Source: Acinetobacter sp. XS-4 (GTDB lineage Bacteria > Pseudomonadota > Gammaproteobacteria > Pseudomonadales > Moraxellaceae). From it: a stretch of DNA of 64,000 bases. Within the stretch, counting starts at the first letter, position 1. Each line of letters opens with the position of its first letter. The translations under genes and the position numbers were made by a program. The stretch is from NCBI RefSeq assembly GCF_023920705.1, contig NZ_CP094657.1:62001-126000 (forward strand), written 5' to 3'. Positions 16,819 through 27,559 of the stretch are shown here, one piece after another. The notes under the pieces were generated by a model. That model was not told where the DNA came from. It was given only the letters and a program-made list of their open reading frames with translations, and did no database searches.

Positions 16819-17571
16819 ATGCCCAGAACATCAAAACAAGAACATACTGAGCTTTCGATTGAAGCTGATAGTCCCGTTCCTTTATATCAACGCGTAAAAC
16901 AGCTGATTTCACAAAAGATTTATGAAGGCTCATGGGCTGTAAATAAAAAAATTCCTTCGGAAAGTGAGTTGGTCAATCAACTCGGCTGTAGCCGCATGAC
17001 GGTAAATCGTGCGCTACGTGAGTTAACGACAGAGGGCCTACTTGTTCGAATTCAAGGTGTTGGCTCTTTCGTTGCCGAAGGACAGGGCCGTACTGCACTT
17101 TTTCAGATTAACAATATTGCTGAAGAGATTATTGCACGAAACCATAAGCATCATGCTGAAGTTTTAGTCTTAGAACAAATTTATGCAAATGCAGAACAAA
17201 GCGTGTTAATGCAGACTCGCGAAGGGCAAAGATTATTTCACTCGATTATTGTGCATTATGAAAATGATGTACCTGTTCAGGTCGAAGATCGTCTGGTTGA
17301 TGCAGCACTTATTCCAGATTATCTACAACAAGATTTTAAAACGATTACCCCAAATGCTTATTTGATGGCAAAAGCACCTGTGTCAGAAGGTGAGCATATT
17401 GTCGAGGCAGTTTTAGCATCGCCGCAAGAGTGTAAGTGGTTAAAGATTACTAAAGCTGAACCGTGTTTACTGATCCGTCGCCGTACGTGGTCAAACAAAC
17501 AACTCATTTCAAGTGCACGTTTGATTTATCCAGGTAGTCGCTATTATCTCGAAGGGAAATTTAACCCATGA
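16819..17571 (+). CDS. hutC: Histidine utilisation repressor (GntR/HutC family)
   Basis: A 250-aa GntR-family repressor. Winged helix-turn-helix at about residues 20-85 (PLYQRVKQLISQKIYEGSW, KIPSESELVNQLGCSRMTVNRALREL) is followed by a UTRA ligand-binding domain (FHSIIVHYENDVPVQVEDRLVD, ending in ARLIYPGSRYYLEGKF). HutC proteins release DNA when they bind urocanate, inducing histidine breakdown. Its own promoter and that of hutU both carry TGTATATACA. The gene overlaps hutD by four bases (ATGA), so the two are co-transcribed and translationally coupled. Confidence 0.96.
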   Translation: MPRTSKQEHTELSIEADSPVPLYQRVKQLISQKIYEGSWAVNKKIPSESELVNQLGCSRMTVNRALRELTTEGLLVRIQGVGSFVAEGQGRTALFQINNIAEEIIARNHKHHAEVLVLEQIYANAEQSVLMQTREGQRLFHSIIVHYENDVPVQVEDRLVDAALIPDYLQQDFKTITPNAYLMAKAPVSEGEHIVEAVLASPQECKWLKITKAEPCLLIRRRTWSNKQLISSARLIYPGSRYYLEGKFNP

Positions 17572-18143
17572 TTGAATTGATCAGGGCCGATCAATATACA
17601 AAAATGCTTTGGAAAAATGGTGCTGGCTTTACTTTAGAAATTGCTCGAAGCCAAGGTGAAGCTGATTTCGATTGGCGTATTTCGATGGCGGATGTGACAA
17701 CTTCTGGGCCATTTTCGCTATTTCCCAATAAGCAGCGAATTATTAGCGTGCTTGATGGGAAAGGTATGGTGCTGCATGTCGATGATCTTCCTGCCAAAAC
17801 GCTAAACCAAGGTGATATTTTCGCTTTCCATGGTGAGAGTCAGGTCCAAAGTGAACTGATAGATGGGGTAATTCGAGATCTAAATTTAATTTATGATCCT
17901 GCAAAATTTCATGCCCATTTTCAGAGAGTAGATGGTACAGAAGCACAGACCTTTTTAAGTTCGGCAGACCTGTTTTTTATTTTTAATAGTGGTTCCGAAA
18001 CAGAAGTGGCCATTGAGGGCAAAACCTTTTTGCTTGCTGCTCATGAGACTTTAAAAATTGAGAGAACCGCTGCGATGACCTCAGTTCATTTCCCTCAAAA
18101 TTGGGCAAAAAATTGTTATGTTATTGAGTTAATTCAACGTTAA
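17568..18143 (+). CDS. hutD: HutD family protein
   Basis: A 191-aa cupin-fold protein of the HutD family, with signatures near the N-terminus (MLWKNGAGFTLEIA) and FDWRISMADVTTSGPFSLFPN, followed by the RIISVLDGKGM cupin strand. HutD proteins accompany hut genes in many proteobacteria and have been proposed to limit excessive hut expression, perhaps by sensing formylglutamate or urocanate. A catalytic role is not established. The start codon overlaps the hutC stop (ATGA). A terminator follows, separating hutCD from the hutU operon. Confidence 0.92.
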   Translation: MIELIRADQYTKMLWKNGAGFTLEIARSQGEADFDWRISMADVTTSGPFSLFPNKQRIISVLDGKGMVLHVDDLPAKTLNQGDIFAFHGESQVQSELIDGVIRDLNLIYDPAKFHAHFQRVDGTEAQTFLSSADLFFIFNSGSETEVAIEGKTFLLAAHETLKIERTAAMTSVHFPQNWAKNCYVIELIQR

Positions 18144-18163
18144 AACTAAAAAAATTACTTTTT

Positions 18164-18201
18164 AAAAGCACATGTCTAGTGAAAAGATATGTGCTTTTTT
18201 T
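18164..18201 (+). terminator. Terminator after hutCD
   Basis: AAAAGCACAT / ATGTGCTTTT stem with a 15-base loop, followed by TTT. It lies about 20 bases past the hutD stop. Confidence 0.75.
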
Positions 18202-18308
18202 ATGCGATAAATAAAAATAAATTATTTAAATTCATTTGCTTATTTAATTTTTTCAAAAAAATATCAGCAAGCCTCTTCACGCCGTAAAATATTTGTGTAG
18301 TATATGGA

Positions 18309-18318
18309 TGTATATACA
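18309..18318. promoter_or_regulatory. HutC operator upstream of hutU
   Basis: Palindrome TGTATATACA about 75 bp before the hutU start, identical to the site before hutC. It is well placed to control the hutU-hutH-hutT-hutI-hutG operon. Confidence 0.7.
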
Positions 18319-18393
18319 AGTTAATACATTACTATACAAATGCAGAAACAAGTGATGTTCTGCTGATGTAAGCTCAAAGGAAGGAGTCCGCCT

Positions 18394-20070
18394 GTGACAA
18401 CAATGACAACAAAATTTCGTGATGTAGAAATTCGTGCGCCGCGCGGCACTGAATTGACGGCTAAAAGTTGGTTAACTGAAGCTCCATTACGTATGTTGAT
18501 GAATAACCTTGATCCAGACGTTGCAGAAAACCCGAAAGAGTTGGTCGTATACGGTGGTATTGGCCGTGCAGCACGAAACTGGGAATGTTTCGACAAAATT
18601 GTAGATACTTTAAAAAATCTTGAAACTGATGAAACTTTATTAGTTCAATCAGGCAAACCAGTCGGTGTATTTAAAACTCATAAAGATGCACCACGCGTTT
18701 TAATTGCAAACTCAAACCTTGTACCGCACTGGGCAAACTGGGAACATTTCAACGAGTTAGACGCTAAAGCTTTGGCAATGTACGGTCAAATGACAGCAGG
18801 TTCTTGGATCTACATCGGTAGCCAAGGCATTGTACAAGGTACTTACGAAACTTTCGTTGAAGCTGGCCGCCAACATTACAATGGTGATTTAAACGGTCGT
18901 TGGGTTCTTACTGCTGGTTTAGGCGGTATGGGTGGTGCTCAGCCTTTAGCTGCAACACTTGCAGGTGCTTGTTCTTTAAACATTGAATGCCAACAAGCAA
19001 GTATCGATTTCCGTTTACGTACGCGTTATGTAGATGAACAAGCGACTGATTTAGATGATGCTTTAGCGCGTATTGATCGTTACACGAAAGAAGGTAAGGT
19101 TATTTCAATTGCACTTCATGGCAATGCTGCAGAGATTTTACCTGAGCTTGTTCGCCGTGGTGTACGTCCTGACATGGTAACTGACCAAACAAGTGCCCAC
19201 GATCCACTCAATGGCTACCTACCAGTAGGCTGGACTTGGGATGAATACCGTGAACGTGCGAAAACTGAACCAGAAGCTGTTGTAAAAGCTGCAAAACAGT
19301 CGATGGCAAAACACGTACAAGCGATGCTCGATTTCCAAAAAATGGGTGTTCCAACATTTGACTACGGTAATAACATCCGTCAAATGGCGAAAGAAGAAGG
19401 TGTAGAAAACGCTTTTGATTTCCCTGGCTTCGTACCTGCTTATATCCGTCCATTGTTCTGCCGTGGTATTGGTCCATTCCGTTGGGCAGCGCTTTCTGGT
19501 GACCCAGAAGACATTTATAAAACAGATGCCAAAGTTAAAGAATTAATTCCTGATGATGAACATTTACACCACTGGTTAGACATGGCACGTGAACGCATTA
19601 GCTTCCAAGGCTTACCAGCGCGTATTTGCTGGGTTGGTCTAGGCTTACGTGCAAAACTTGGTTTGGCATTTAACGAAATGGTTCGTAGTGGTGAATTATC
19701 AGCTCCAGTTGTGATTGGTCGTGACCACTTAGACTCAGGTTCAGTTGCGAGTCCAAACCGTGAAACTGAAGCAATGCAAGATGGATCAGATGCAGTATCA
19801 GACTGGCCTTTATTAAATGCATTGCTCAATACAGCGGGCGGCGCAACTTGGGTATCTCTACACCATGGTGGCGGTGTAGGTATGGGCTTCTCTCAACACT
19901 CAGGCGTTGTGATTGTGTGTGACGGTACAGATGAAGCTGCTGCACGTATTGCTCGTGTACTGACCAATGACCCTGCAACAGGTGTTATGCGTCATGCCGA
20001 TGCCGGTTATGAAATTGCGATTAACTGTGCGAAAGAGCAAGGCTTAAACTTGCCAATGATCACTCAATAA
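18394..20070 (+). CDS. hutU: Urocanate hydratase
   Basis: NAD-dependent enzyme that adds water to urocanate, giving imidazolone propionate; second step of histidine breakdown. The 558-aa length matches Pseudomonas HutU. Conserved blocks include [34 protein letters not shown] (NAD-binding), [27 protein letters not shown] with its cysteine, and [16 protein letters not shown]. The start is a GTG with AAGGAG seven bases upstream; an ATG three codons later is a weaker choice. It is first gene of the hutUHTIG operon, preceded by a HutC operator. Confidence 0.97.
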   Translation: MTTMTTKFRDVEIRAPRGTELTAKSWLTEAPLRMLMNNLDPDVAENPKELVVYGGIGRAARNWECFDKIVDTLKNLETDETLLVQSGKPVGVFKTHKDAPRVLIANSNLVPHWANWEHFNELDAKALAMYGQMTAGSWIYIGSQGIVQGTYETFVEAGRQHYNGDLNGRWVLTAGLGGMGGAQPLAATLAGACSLNIECQQASIDFRLRTRYVDEQATDLDDALARIDRYTKEGKVISIALHGNAAEILPELVRRGVRPDMVTDQTSAHDPLNGYLPVGWTWDEYRERAKTEPEAVVKAAKQSMAKHVQAMLDFQKMGVPTFDYGNNIRQMAKEEGVENAFDFPGFVPAYIRPLFCRGIGPFRWAALSGDPEDIYKTDAKVKELIPDDEHLHHWLDMARERISFQGLPARICWVGLGLRAKLGLAFNEMVRSGELSAPVVIGRDHLDSGSVASPNRETEAMQDGSDAVSDWPLLNALLNTAGGATWVSLHHGGGVGMGFSQHSGVVIVCDGTDEAAARIARVLTNDPATGVMRHADAGYEIAINCAKEQGLNLPMITQ

Positions 20071-20157
20071 AAATACATGGAAGAACTGGCGGTGCTTTTT
20101 GCAATTGTGAAAAGCGCTGTCTCAGCAGAATATAGTGCAAAAAATTAGGAAGCCAAC

Positions 20158-21696
20158 ATGGAATTACTGATCCAACCGGGAAAATTAACCTTAGCTGATT
20201 TACGTCAAGCTTACCTCAACCCGATTAAAGTTAAATTAGATGAAAGTGCTTCAGCTGCAATCAACGCAAGCGTGGCTTGTGTAGAACAGATTGTAAATGA
20301 AGGGCGTACAGCTTACGGCATTAACACAGGTTTTGGTTTACTTGCTTCAACCAAGATTGCTCCTGAAGATTTAGAACAATTACAGCGTTCGTTAGTTCTT
20401 TCGCATGCAGCAGGTGTAGGTGAAGCACTTGATGATGCAATGGTTCGTTTAATTATTTTATTGAAAGCAAATAGCTTGGCACGTGGCTTCTCAGGTATTC
20501 GCCGTAAAGTGATTGATGCTTTGTTGGCTTTAATTAATGCTGAAGTTTATCCGCATATTCCTCTTAAAGGTTCAGTAGGCGCTTCAGGTGACTTGGCACC
20601 ACTTGCACACATGTCATTGATTTTACTTGGTGAAAGTAAAGCTCGCTACAAAGGTGAATGGTTACCAGCAGTTGAAGCTTTAAAAATTGCAGGCTTAGAA
20701 CCAATTTCTTTAGCAGCGAAAGAAGGCTTGGCACTTTTAAATGGTACACAAGTTTCGACTGCTTATGCTTTACGTGGTTTGTTTGAAGCTGAAGATTTAT
20801 TTGCTGCTGCGACAGTTTGTGGTGGCTTAAGTGTTGAAGCAATGCTGGGTTCACGTTCACCTTTTGATGCTCGTATTCATGAAGTACGTGGTCAACGTGG
20901 TCAAATTGATGTGGCGGCGGCTTATCGTGACTTATTGACTGATTCGAGTGAAATTGCACATTCACACGAAGACTGTAGCAAAGTTCAAGATCCGTATTCT
21001 TTACGTTGCCAACCACAGGTGATGGGTGCATGTTTAACCCAAATCCGTCAGGCTGCTGAAGTTTTAGAAATTGAAGCAAATGCTGTATCTGATAACCCGC
21101 TTGTTTTTGCAGAACAAGGTGATGTGATTTCTGGTGGTAACTTCCATGCAGAACCTGTAGCAATGGCAGCAGATAATTTAGCATTGGCAATTGCAGAAAT
21201 TGGTTCACTTTCAGAACGTCGTATTTCGATGATGATGGACCGCCATATGTCACAGCTTCCACCGTTCTTGGTTGCAAATGGTGGCGTGAACTCAGGTTTC
21301 ATGATTGCTCAAGTTACAGCAGCAGCTCTTGCGAGTGATAACAAAGCACTTGCACATCCGGCGAGTGTTGATAGTTTGCCAACTTCAGCGAATCAGGAAG
21401 ACCATGTATCAATGGCTCCGAATGCGGGCAAACGACTTTGGTATATGGCTGATAACGTTCGTGGCATTTTAGCTGTCGAATGGTTAGGCGCTTGTCAGGG
21501 TCTAGACTTCCGTGAAGGCTTAAAAAGCTCGCCTAAACTTGAACAAGCTCGTAAAATCCTGCGCGATCAAGTTCCTTACTACAGTGAAGACCGTTTCTTT
21601 GCTCCTGATATTGAACAAGCAAGTGAATTACTTTCGAGTGGCTGTTTAAACAAGTTACTTATTCCAAAACTACTCCCTAGTTTATCTGAAGTGTGA
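20158..21696 (+). CDS. hutH: Histidine ammonia-lyase (histidase)
   Basis: Removes ammonia from L-histidine to make urocanate, the entry step of the pathway. The 512-aa protein contains the Ala142-Ser143-Gly144 tripeptide ([14 protein letters not shown]) that cyclises to the MIO cofactor, plus Tyr53 (GINTGFG region). It also has [19 protein letters not shown] and the SADQ-like C-terminal block. The ribosome-binding site is AGGA, eight bases before ATG. It lies 87 bp after hutU. In A. baumannii this enzyme is linked to zinc release from histidine complexes during starvation, consistent with the nearby Zur-regulated zigA. Confidence 0.97.
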   Translation: MELLIQPGKLTLADLRQAYLNPIKVKLDESASAAINASVACVEQIVNEGRTAYGINTGFGLLASTKIAPEDLEQLQRSLVLSHAAGVGEALDDAMVRLIILLKANSLARGFSGIRRKVIDALLALINAEVYPHIPLKGSVGASGDLAPLAHMSLILLGESKARYKGEWLPAVEALKIAGLEPISLAAKEGLALLNGTQVSTAYALRGLFEAEDLFAAATVCGGLSVEAMLGSRSPFDARIHEVRGQRGQIDVAAAYRDLLTDSSEIAHSHEDCSKVQDPYSLRCQPQVMGACLTQIRQAAEVLEIEANAVSDNPLVFAEQGDVISGGNFHAEPVAMAADNLALAIAEIGSLSERRISMMMDRHMSQLPPFLVANGGVNSGFMIAQVTAAALASDNKALAHPASVDSLPTSANQEDHVSMAPNAGKRLWYMADNVRGILAVEWLGACQGLDFREGLKSSPKLEQARKILRDQVPYYSEDRFFAPDIEQASELLSSGCLNKLLIPKLLPSLSEV

Positions 21697-21760
21697 TTGA
21701 TAAAACGGTCACATGGAGTGGCCGAATCTAACTAAATTTCCTCAAGGATTGGAGATTATA

Positions 21761-23173
21761 ATGTCACAAAACTCCACACTACAGCGGGGATTGAACACCC
21801 GCCATATTCGTTTCTTGGCATTGGGCTCAGCAATTGGAACTGGGCTTTTCTATGGTTCGGCTACCGCTATTAAAATGGCGGGGCCTTCAGTATTGTTGGC
21901 GTATATCGTTGCAGGGATTGCAATTTATATCGTTATGCGCGCACTGGGTGAAATGGCTGTCCATAACCCAGTATCCGGTTCATTTAGTCACTATGCATCA
22001 CAATACATTAGTCCTTTGGCAGGTTTTACTACGGGCTGGACTTATGTTTTTGAAATGGTGATTGTAGCGATTGCCGATGTCACCGCGTTTGGTATTTATA
22101 TGGGGTTCTGGTATCCCGATGTGCCACGGTGGATCTGGATTTTATCTCTCATTATGTTCTTGGGTGCCATTAACCTGATTCACGTTAAAGTCTTTGGTGA
22201 ACTCGAATTCTGGTTGTCCATTATAAAAGTTACTGCCATTGTCGCGATGATTGTAGGCGGAATAGGCTTAATGTTCTATGGCTTCCATGCTGACCATAGC
22301 AGTGTGGTACCTGGGCTTCAAAACTTATGGATTTATGATGGCTTTATGCCACATGGTATTGCTGGTTTAGTTGCATGTTTATCTGTCGTTGTATTTGCTT
22401 TCGGTGGTATCGAAATTATCGGTTTAACTGCTGGCGAATCACAAGACCCGAAAACCACTTTGCCAAAAGCAATTAATGCTGTTCCAGTACGTATTTTACT
22501 TTTCTATGTACTGACCATTTTTGTTTTGATGTCGATTTTCCCATGGAATCAAATTGGTAGCCAAGGTAGCCCATTTGTACAAATTTTTGAAAATTTAGGC
22601 ATTAAGTCTGCTGCGAATATTCTAAATATTGTTGTGGTAACTGCTGCGATTTCAGCAATTAATAGTGATGTATTTGGCGCTGGCCGTATGCTTTACGGTA
22701 TGGCAAATCGTGGTCAAGCACCTCGCATTTTCCAAAAATTATCGCGTAATGGTGTGCCTTGGATGACTGTTGTGGTTATGGCTGGCGTGCTGTTAATTGG
22801 CGTGGTGCTGAACTATCTGATTCCTGAAAATGTATTCATGATCATTGCATCAATTGCGACTTTTGCAACGGTTTGGGTGTGGCTCATGATTTTGCTTTCG
22901 CAAGTTGCGATGCGCCGTAAATTATCTACTGCTGAAATTAAAGCACTTGATTTCCCTGTATGGGGTTGGCCAGTTGCACCTGCGTTCGCGATTGGTTTTA
23001 TGGTGTTTATTTTAGTGATGATGGGTTATTTCCCTGATTCACGTCCTGCAATTTATGTCGGAATAACATGGCTTGCACTCTTAACTATTGCTTATCGCAT
23101 ATGGGTAAAACCACAGCAAAACTTGGGAAAGGAAAGTAATCCTATCCAGCAAAATGTTGAGATAGAAAGCTAA
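21761..23173 (+). CDS. hutT: Histidine permease (APC family)
   Basis: A 470-aa amino acid permease with about twelve transmembrane helices, closely related to the AroP/ProY/HutT group ([43 protein letters not shown]). The start at 21761 has GGAG six bases upstream; an in-frame ATG at 21713 would extend the protein by 16 residues without a ribosome-binding site. Its position between hutH and hutI identifies histidine as the likely substrate, although urocanate uptake cannot be excluded. It is clearly paralogous to the aromatic permease at 11671-13059. Confidence 0.9.
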   Translation: MSQNSTLQRGLNTRHIRFLALGSAIGTGLFYGSATAIKMAGPSVLLAYIVAGIAIYIVMRALGEMAVHNPVSGSFSHYASQYISPLAGFTTGWTYVFEMVIVAIADVTAFGIYMGFWYPDVPRWIWILSLIMFLGAINLIHVKVFGELEFWLSIIKVTAIVAMIVGGIGLMFYGFHADHSSVVPGLQNLWIYDGFMPHGIAGLVACLSVVVFAFGGIEIIGLTAGESQDPKTTLPKAINAVPVRILLFYVLTIFVLMSIFPWNQIGSQGSPFVQIFENLGIKSAANILNIVVVTAAISAINSDVFGAGRMLYGMANRGQAPRIFQKLSRNGVPWMTVVVMAGVLLIGVVLNYLIPENVFMIIASIATFATVWVWLMILLSQVAMRRKLSTAEIKALDFPVWGWPVAPAFAIGFMVFILVMMGYFPDSRPAIYVGITWLALLTIAYRIWVKPQQNLGKESNPIQQNVEIES

Positions 23174-23224
23174 CAAATGAACTGCCCAATGGTTTAACTA
23201 TTGGGTAGTTTTGAGGAAAGGCTC

Positions 23225-24430
23225 ATGAAAAAACTTTGGCAAAATTGCCACATTGCGACCATGCAAAATGGGCAATACTCCTACATTGAAGATGCTGCAA
23301 TTGTTACCGAAGGGCATCTCATTCAATGGATTGGAAAACAACAACAACTTCCCACCGACACTTATTCCGAAACAGTTGACTTAAAAGGCGCTTGGGTGAC
23401 CCCAGGGTTCATCGACTGTCATACGCATAGTGTATTTGGTGGCAACCGTAGTGTTGAGTTTGAAAAACGCTTACAAGGCGTAAGTTATGCTGAAATTGCA
23501 GCAAGCGGTGGTGGTATTGCCAGTACAGTACGTGCAACCCGAGAAGCAAGTGAAGAACAATTACTGAAATCAGCCCTTAAGCGTATTCGTTGCATGCAAC
23601 AAGATGGTGTCACCACTATCGAAATTAAGTCTGGTTACGGACTCAATTACGAAAATGAGCGCAAAATGCTGCGTGTGATCCGTCAAATTGGTGAAGCTTT
23701 ACCAATGACGGTAAAAAGTACTTGCTTGGCTGCGCATGCTTTACCGCCAGAGTACAAAGATCAAAGCGATGCATATATTGAGCATATTTGCACGGAAATG
23801 TTGCCTAAATTGCATGCTGAAGGTTTAGTCGATGCAGTTGATGCGTTCTGCGAGCATTTAGCATTTTCACCTGCTCAGGTCGAACGTGTTTTTAAAACAG
23901 CACAATCATTGGGTCTACCCGTTAAGCTTCATGCTGAACAGCTTTCATCGCTAGGTGGTTCAAGCTTGGCAGCACGTTATCATGCTTTGTCAGCAGACCA
24001 TTTAGAGTACATGACCGAAGATGATGTCAAAGCCATGGCAGAGTCGGGCACGGTTGCAGTGTTACTACCGGGTGCCTTTTATTTATTACGTGAAACACAA
24101 TATCCACCGATTGAAAGTCTGATTAAACATGGCGTGCGTATTGCGCTGTCGAGTGATTTAAATCCGGGGACATCTCCAGCACTTTCTGTACGTTTAATGC
24201 TCAACATGGGCAGTACGCTCTTCCGTTTAACGCCAGAGCAGGCATTAGCTGGTGTCACCATTCATGCTGCACAAGCGCTCGGTTTAGAGCAAACACACGG
24301 CAGTTTAGAGCAGGGTAAAGTCGCTGACTTTGTGGCTTGGGATATTGAGCATCCATCTGAAATTGTTTACTGGCTTGGCGGAGATTTGCCTAAGCGAGTC
24401 ATTCAGCATGGACAAGAAGTTATTTTTTAA
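23225..24430 (+). CDS. hutI: Imidazolonepropionase
   Basis: Opens the imidazolone ring to give N-formimino-L-glutamate, the third step of the pathway. It is a 401-aa amidohydrolase-fold enzyme: metal ligands His66 and His68 in [13 protein letters not shown], the EIKSGYGL block, [10 protein letters not shown] and the catalytic [12 protein letters not shown] near the C-terminus. The start at 23225 follows AGGAAAGG; an in-frame ATG at 23201 is less plausible. It lies 51 bp after hutT and 10 bp before hutG in the operon. Confidence 0.96.
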   Translation: MKKLWQNCHIATMQNGQYSYIEDAAIVTEGHLIQWIGKQQQLPTDTYSETVDLKGAWVTPGFIDCHTHSVFGGNRSVEFEKRLQGVSYAEIAASGGGIASTVRATREASEEQLLKSALKRIRCMQQDGVTTIEIKSGYGLNYENERKMLRVIRQIGEALPMTVKSTCLAAHALPPEYKDQSDAYIEHICTEMLPKLHAEGLVDAVDAFCEHLAFSPAQVERVFKTAQSLGLPVKLHAEQLSSLGGSSLAARYHALSADHLEYMTEDDVKAMAESGTVAVLLPGAFYLLRETQYPPIESLIKHGVRIALSSDLNPGTSPALSVRLMLNMGSTLFRLTPEQALAGVTIHAAQALGLEQTHGSLEQGKVADFVAWDIEHPSEIVYWLGGDLPKRVIQHGQEVIF

Positions 24431-24440
24431 ACGGTGTCAT

Positions 24441-25364
24441 ATGAATCACACATTTAAATGGCAAGGCCGCCATGATGGCGAAGGTGAAGCACACCAACGT
24501 ATTCACCATATTATGAATAAAACCCAACATGCCGAATTTGCGCTGATTGGTTTTAGCTCTGATGAAGGCGTGAAACGTAATAAAGGTCGAGTCGGTGCTG
24601 CCGATGCGCCAGATGCAATCCGTAATCAGCTTGCCAATTTACCTATCCATCGTCCAGTGAGTATGGTCGATTTAGGTACAGTAACTTGTGAATATGGCAA
24701 TTTAGAGCAAGCCCAAACCGAGTTGGCGGAGCAAGTCGCAACTAGCCTACAAAATGGTTTAAAACCTATTGTACTTGGTGGTGGACATGAAGTTGCATTT
24801 GGTAGCTTTAGCGGCTTATTCCAATATGTACAAGCTCACGCACCAGATAAAAAAATAGGCATTATTAATTTCGATGCCCATTTTGATTTGCGTGAAGCAG
24901 AGCATGCCACCTCTGGAACACCTTTTTTACAAGCAGCGCGACTTTCAGAACAGCATCAAAAACAATTTAATTATTTATGTATTGGGGTCGCCAACCATGC
25001 CAATACTAAAGTTTTGTTTGATACAGCCGATGCGCTAAATTGTTCATATTTACGCGATCATGAGGTTAATATTTTTAACCTAAACAACGTGCTTGCGGCG
25101 GTTGATGCTTTTATTGAAAAAGTAGACTGTTTGTACGTTACGATTGATTTAGATGTCTTTGCTGCTGCGGTTGCACCTGGTGTAAGTGCGCCAGCTGTAA
25201 AAGGAATTGATTTAGCCACTTTTGAGGCAATTTTTAAGCATCTTCAAGAGAGCGGCAAGATCAAACTTTTAGATATTGCCGAGTGCAATCCAAAATTTGA
25301 TTTAGATAATAGAACAGCAAAACTGGCTGCATATATTGTTTATCAATACTTATTTAATCAATAA
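24441..25364 (+). CDS. hutG: Formimidoylglutamase
   Basis: Hydrolyses N-formiminoglutamate to glutamate and formamide, completing histidine breakdown by the four-enzyme route. The 307-aa arginase-fold protein has the binuclear manganese motifs GGGHEVAFG, NFDAHFDLRE and the DLDVF block with following acidic residues. The start at 24441 lies ten bases after the hutI stop with a weak GGTG site; longer in-frame starts would overlap hutI heavily. Release of formamide by this enzyme is notable because a putative formamidase/acetamidase is encoded 19 kb downstream (44197-45417). Confidence 0.95.
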   Translation: MNHTFKWQGRHDGEGEAHQRIHHIMNKTQHAEFALIGFSSDEGVKRNKGRVGAADAPDAIRNQLANLPIHRPVSMVDLGTVTCEYGNLEQAQTELAEQVATSLQNGLKPIVLGGGHEVAFGSFSGLFQYVQAHAPDKKIGIINFDAHFDLREAEHATSGTPFLQAARLSEQHQKQFNYLCIGVANHANTKVLFDTADALNCSYLRDHEVNIFNLNNVLAAVDAFIEKVDCLYVTIDLDVFAAAVAPGVSAPAVKGIDLATFEAIFKHLQESGKIKLLDIAECNPKFDLDNRTAKLAAYIVYQYLFNQ

Positions 25365-25385
25365 GTTAAATAATATGATTTTAAG

Positions 25386-25412
25386 TCAGGTCTTCAGTTA
25401 AGGCCTGATTTA
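25386..25412 (+). terminator. Terminator at the end of the hut operon
   Basis: TCAGGTCTT-cagtt-AAGGCCTGA (nine pairs, one T-G), followed by TTT, about 20 bases past hutG. Confidence 0.6.
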
Positions 25413-25482
25413 AAAGGGCACTAAAAATATAATATAATAATGAAAAATAGAGTTTCTTTTAGAATTTTAAATTGGAAAAATA

Positions 25483-26283
25483 ATGGACCAGAAGAATAAC
25501 CCGATTGGAATGATTGATTCTGGTTTAGGTGGGCTGTCTCTATTTAAATACATTCGGCAGGCGCTTCCGAATGAAGATATTATTTACTTTGCAGACTCAA
25601 AATATGTTCCTTATGGCGACAAAGATAGCGACTGGATTGTTTCAAGAACTACTCATTTAATCTCAAATCTTATAAATGACGGGAATTGCAAAGCGATTGT
25701 TGTTGCTTGTAATACGATGACTGCTGTAGCGATTGAAACGATTAGAGCGCAAATTAATGTGCCACTTATTGCCATAGAACCCGCGGTAAAACCTGCTGTA
25801 GCAATCACACAAAGTAAGCATATTGCTGTCTTGGCAACTGCAACTACGGTTAAAGGAAAAAATCTAGAAAGTTTAATTGAGACTTACGCACAAGATATCA
25901 AAGTGTCTTTAGTGCCATGTATTGGTCTGGCCGAAAAAATTGAAAATGGCAAAGCGCATACTGCTGAGGTTAAAAGCTATCTAAAAAATATCTTAGATCC
26001 ACTGGTAGAACAAAAGGTTGATACGATTATTCTAGGTTGTACACACTATCCATTTGTTTCAAATATTATTCAGGGTCTTGTTGGCTCTGATATCCAAATT
26101 ATTGAGCCATCAGAAGCAGTTACAGCGCATTTAATCCGCCAGTTAAAGAAATATGATTTAAATTCACAAAGTCCAAATGAGGGGAGTCATATCATTTGGA
26201 CCAGTTCAGACCCGTTGGAAGTTGCGGATGTTAGTTTTTCTTTGTTAGGTAAGCATTTACCTGTAAAAGATATTGCAATATAA
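25483..26283 (+). CDS. murI: Glutamate racemase
   Basis: Converts L-glutamate to the D-glutamate used in peptidoglycan. The 266-aa protein has the two catalytic cysteines, Cys76 (VVACNTMTA) and Cys186 (ILGCTHYPF), with the N-terminal GMIDSGLGGLS and ADSKYVPYG blocks typical of MurI. No cofactor domain is present, as expected. It stands alone after the hut terminator. The region beyond it, up to glmS, looks accessory. Confidence 0.94.
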   Translation: MDQKNNPIGMIDSGLGGLSLFKYIRQALPNEDIIYFADSKYVPYGDKDSDWIVSRTTHLISNLINDGNCKAIVVACNTMTAVAIETIRAQINVPLIAIEPAVKPAVAITQSKHIAVLATATTVKGKNLESLIETYAQDIKVSLVPCIGLAEKIENGKAHTAEVKSYLKNILDPLVEQKVDTIILGCTHYPFVSNIIQGLVGSDIQIIEPSEAVTAHLIRQLKKYDLNSQSPNEGSHIIWTSSDPLEVADVSFSLLGKHLPVKDIAI

Positions 26284-26338
26284 ATTTTATAAAGATGGTA
26301 AGAGAGCTTTCTCTTGCCATCTTATGTTCTAGCTCAAA

Positions 26339-27559
26339 TTAAGCTCTTTTAAGTTCCCAATGCTGACTTGGGTCATCAGATCGATGACTGATATATACAT
26401 GCGTATCACCTAAGCATGTCAGTACTGCATCTGGTTTACCTTCTACAAAGATATAGCCATCTTCAAATGCCCACTTAGTTTGATACTGACGACCAGCGCC
26501 TTGTAAGAAAATATCACCACCATACACATTAACTGCTTGTAATTCTTTACCATTGGTACTGTTTAATGCTGTTTGGAGCTGCTCAAAAGACTCATTTGAC
26601 TTTAAGCCTGTCTGCAAAATCTTTTTGGCAGTATTTATATTTTTTTCATTGGTACTTAAATTGAGGGCTTTGCTAAGTTCGTGAATAATTTTTACTGCTT
26701 CTTTTTGAGGGTCTTCTACATTTTTAAACTCTGTCTGTACTTTATTTTGTAGTTTCTCAAGATTATCTTTTTTAAGATTTTCTAGAAGACGATTAATATT
26801 TTGATGTCTTAAATGCAACCTGAACTGTGAATATGAACTCCAATCTTTTTGATCCAAGATATCTAATTGAATAGAGACAAGAATGATCTTATAGAGTTGT
26901 TCATTGTGCTGAGTGAAAGGATTTGCGGACAAACCTTCAAGTTCAGGAATATTTAAACCTAGAAAAGGAGAGGAAGCATATTCGTGGAACTTCTGCTCAA
27001 TGCCACGAAGTGCATCATGAGCCAATGCATTGTTTAAATATTCATCTAACTTTTTATCATCAAGTTTACCAATCAGTTCCGATTTAATCGTTTCTTCGCC
27101 ATTAATATCAATAAATGTTTCTAATAAATGAACAGTATCCAGAAAATCACTGGTTCTTAAGTGAGCTAGGGTTTGTTCATCTTGTTTTGGTAAAAGCTCA
27201 AGAAAGTTTTCTAAGTCTTTATCTAATAATTTATAGGCAACTGGCTTTGCCTCAACAGAAGCGCCTAATACCCAACTAGAACGGATATCTTTAACTTTGT
27301 TGTATAGCATATTCACTCTGTAACCCCAACTGTCTGCGTGACTGTCAAAATACCAAAGCTCTTCTTCTATGTTTTTAACCTTGTCATGTACCGTAAATAG
27401 TCGGTCATTTGTATGAGAGTAAGCTAACTTACCCGTTTCACCACGTGCAGTTACTGCATCTTGTAAACTATGGGTTTGGCCACCGTATTGACTTGCGATA
27501 CATGCACCTGTCGCTTTGTTAACGATTCTAAAGTTTCCTTCTGGGAATCCGTTAGCCAT
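26339..27559 (-). CDS. Unrecognised 406-aa protein with lectin-like (beta-trefoil-like) ends
   Basis: No family recognised. Three parts are visible: a Gly/Trp/Tyr-rich N-terminal region (residues 1-110, beginning GFPEGNFRIVNKATGACIAS) and a helical, charged, Leu/Lys/Glu-rich middle (about 110-330). A second beta-rich segment closes the protein and ends in SQHWEL, with Gln399-x-Trp401. The FRIVN...TGxCI opening and the QxW ending resemble pieces of ricin-type beta-trefoil repeats, as if a trefoil were split by a helical insert; this is inference. There is no signal peptide or membrane segment, so it is either cytoplasmic or exported by another route. The start at 27559 is preceded by AAGGAGTGACTTATC. 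It converges with murI and lies next to an unusual AT-rich region. Confidence 0.7.
   Translation of the reverse strand: MANGFPEGNFRIVNKATGACIASQYGGQTHSLQDAVTARGETGKLAYSHTNDRLFTVHDKVKNIEEELWYFDSHADSWGYRVNMLYNKVKDIRSSWVLGASVEAKPVAYKLLDKDLENFLELLPKQDEQTLAHLRTSDFLDTVHLLETFIDINGEETIKSELIGKLDDKKLDEYLNNALAHDALRGIEQKFHEYASSPFLGLNIPELEGLSANPFTQHNEQLYKIILVSIQLDILDQKDWSSYSQFRLHLRHQNINRLLENLKKDNLEKLQNKVQTEFKNVEDPQKEAVKIIHELSKALNLSTNEKNINTAKKILQTGLKSNESFEQLQTALNSTNGKELQAVNVYGGDIFLQGAGRQYQTKWAFEDGYIFVEGKPDAVLTCLGDTHVYISHRSDDPSQHWELKRA

Noticed and set aside
20077..20148. 24-codon frame in the hutU-hutH gap (MEELAVLFAIVKSAVSAEY...)
   Set aside because: Composition is gene-like but there is no ribosome-binding site. 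A GTGCTTTT/AAAAGCGC stem in the same bases suggests an mRNA structure instead.
20564..21277. 237-codon antisense frame inside hutH
   Set aside because: His/Gln/Leu-rich translation typical of the reverse strand of a real gene; no start site and full overlap with hutH.
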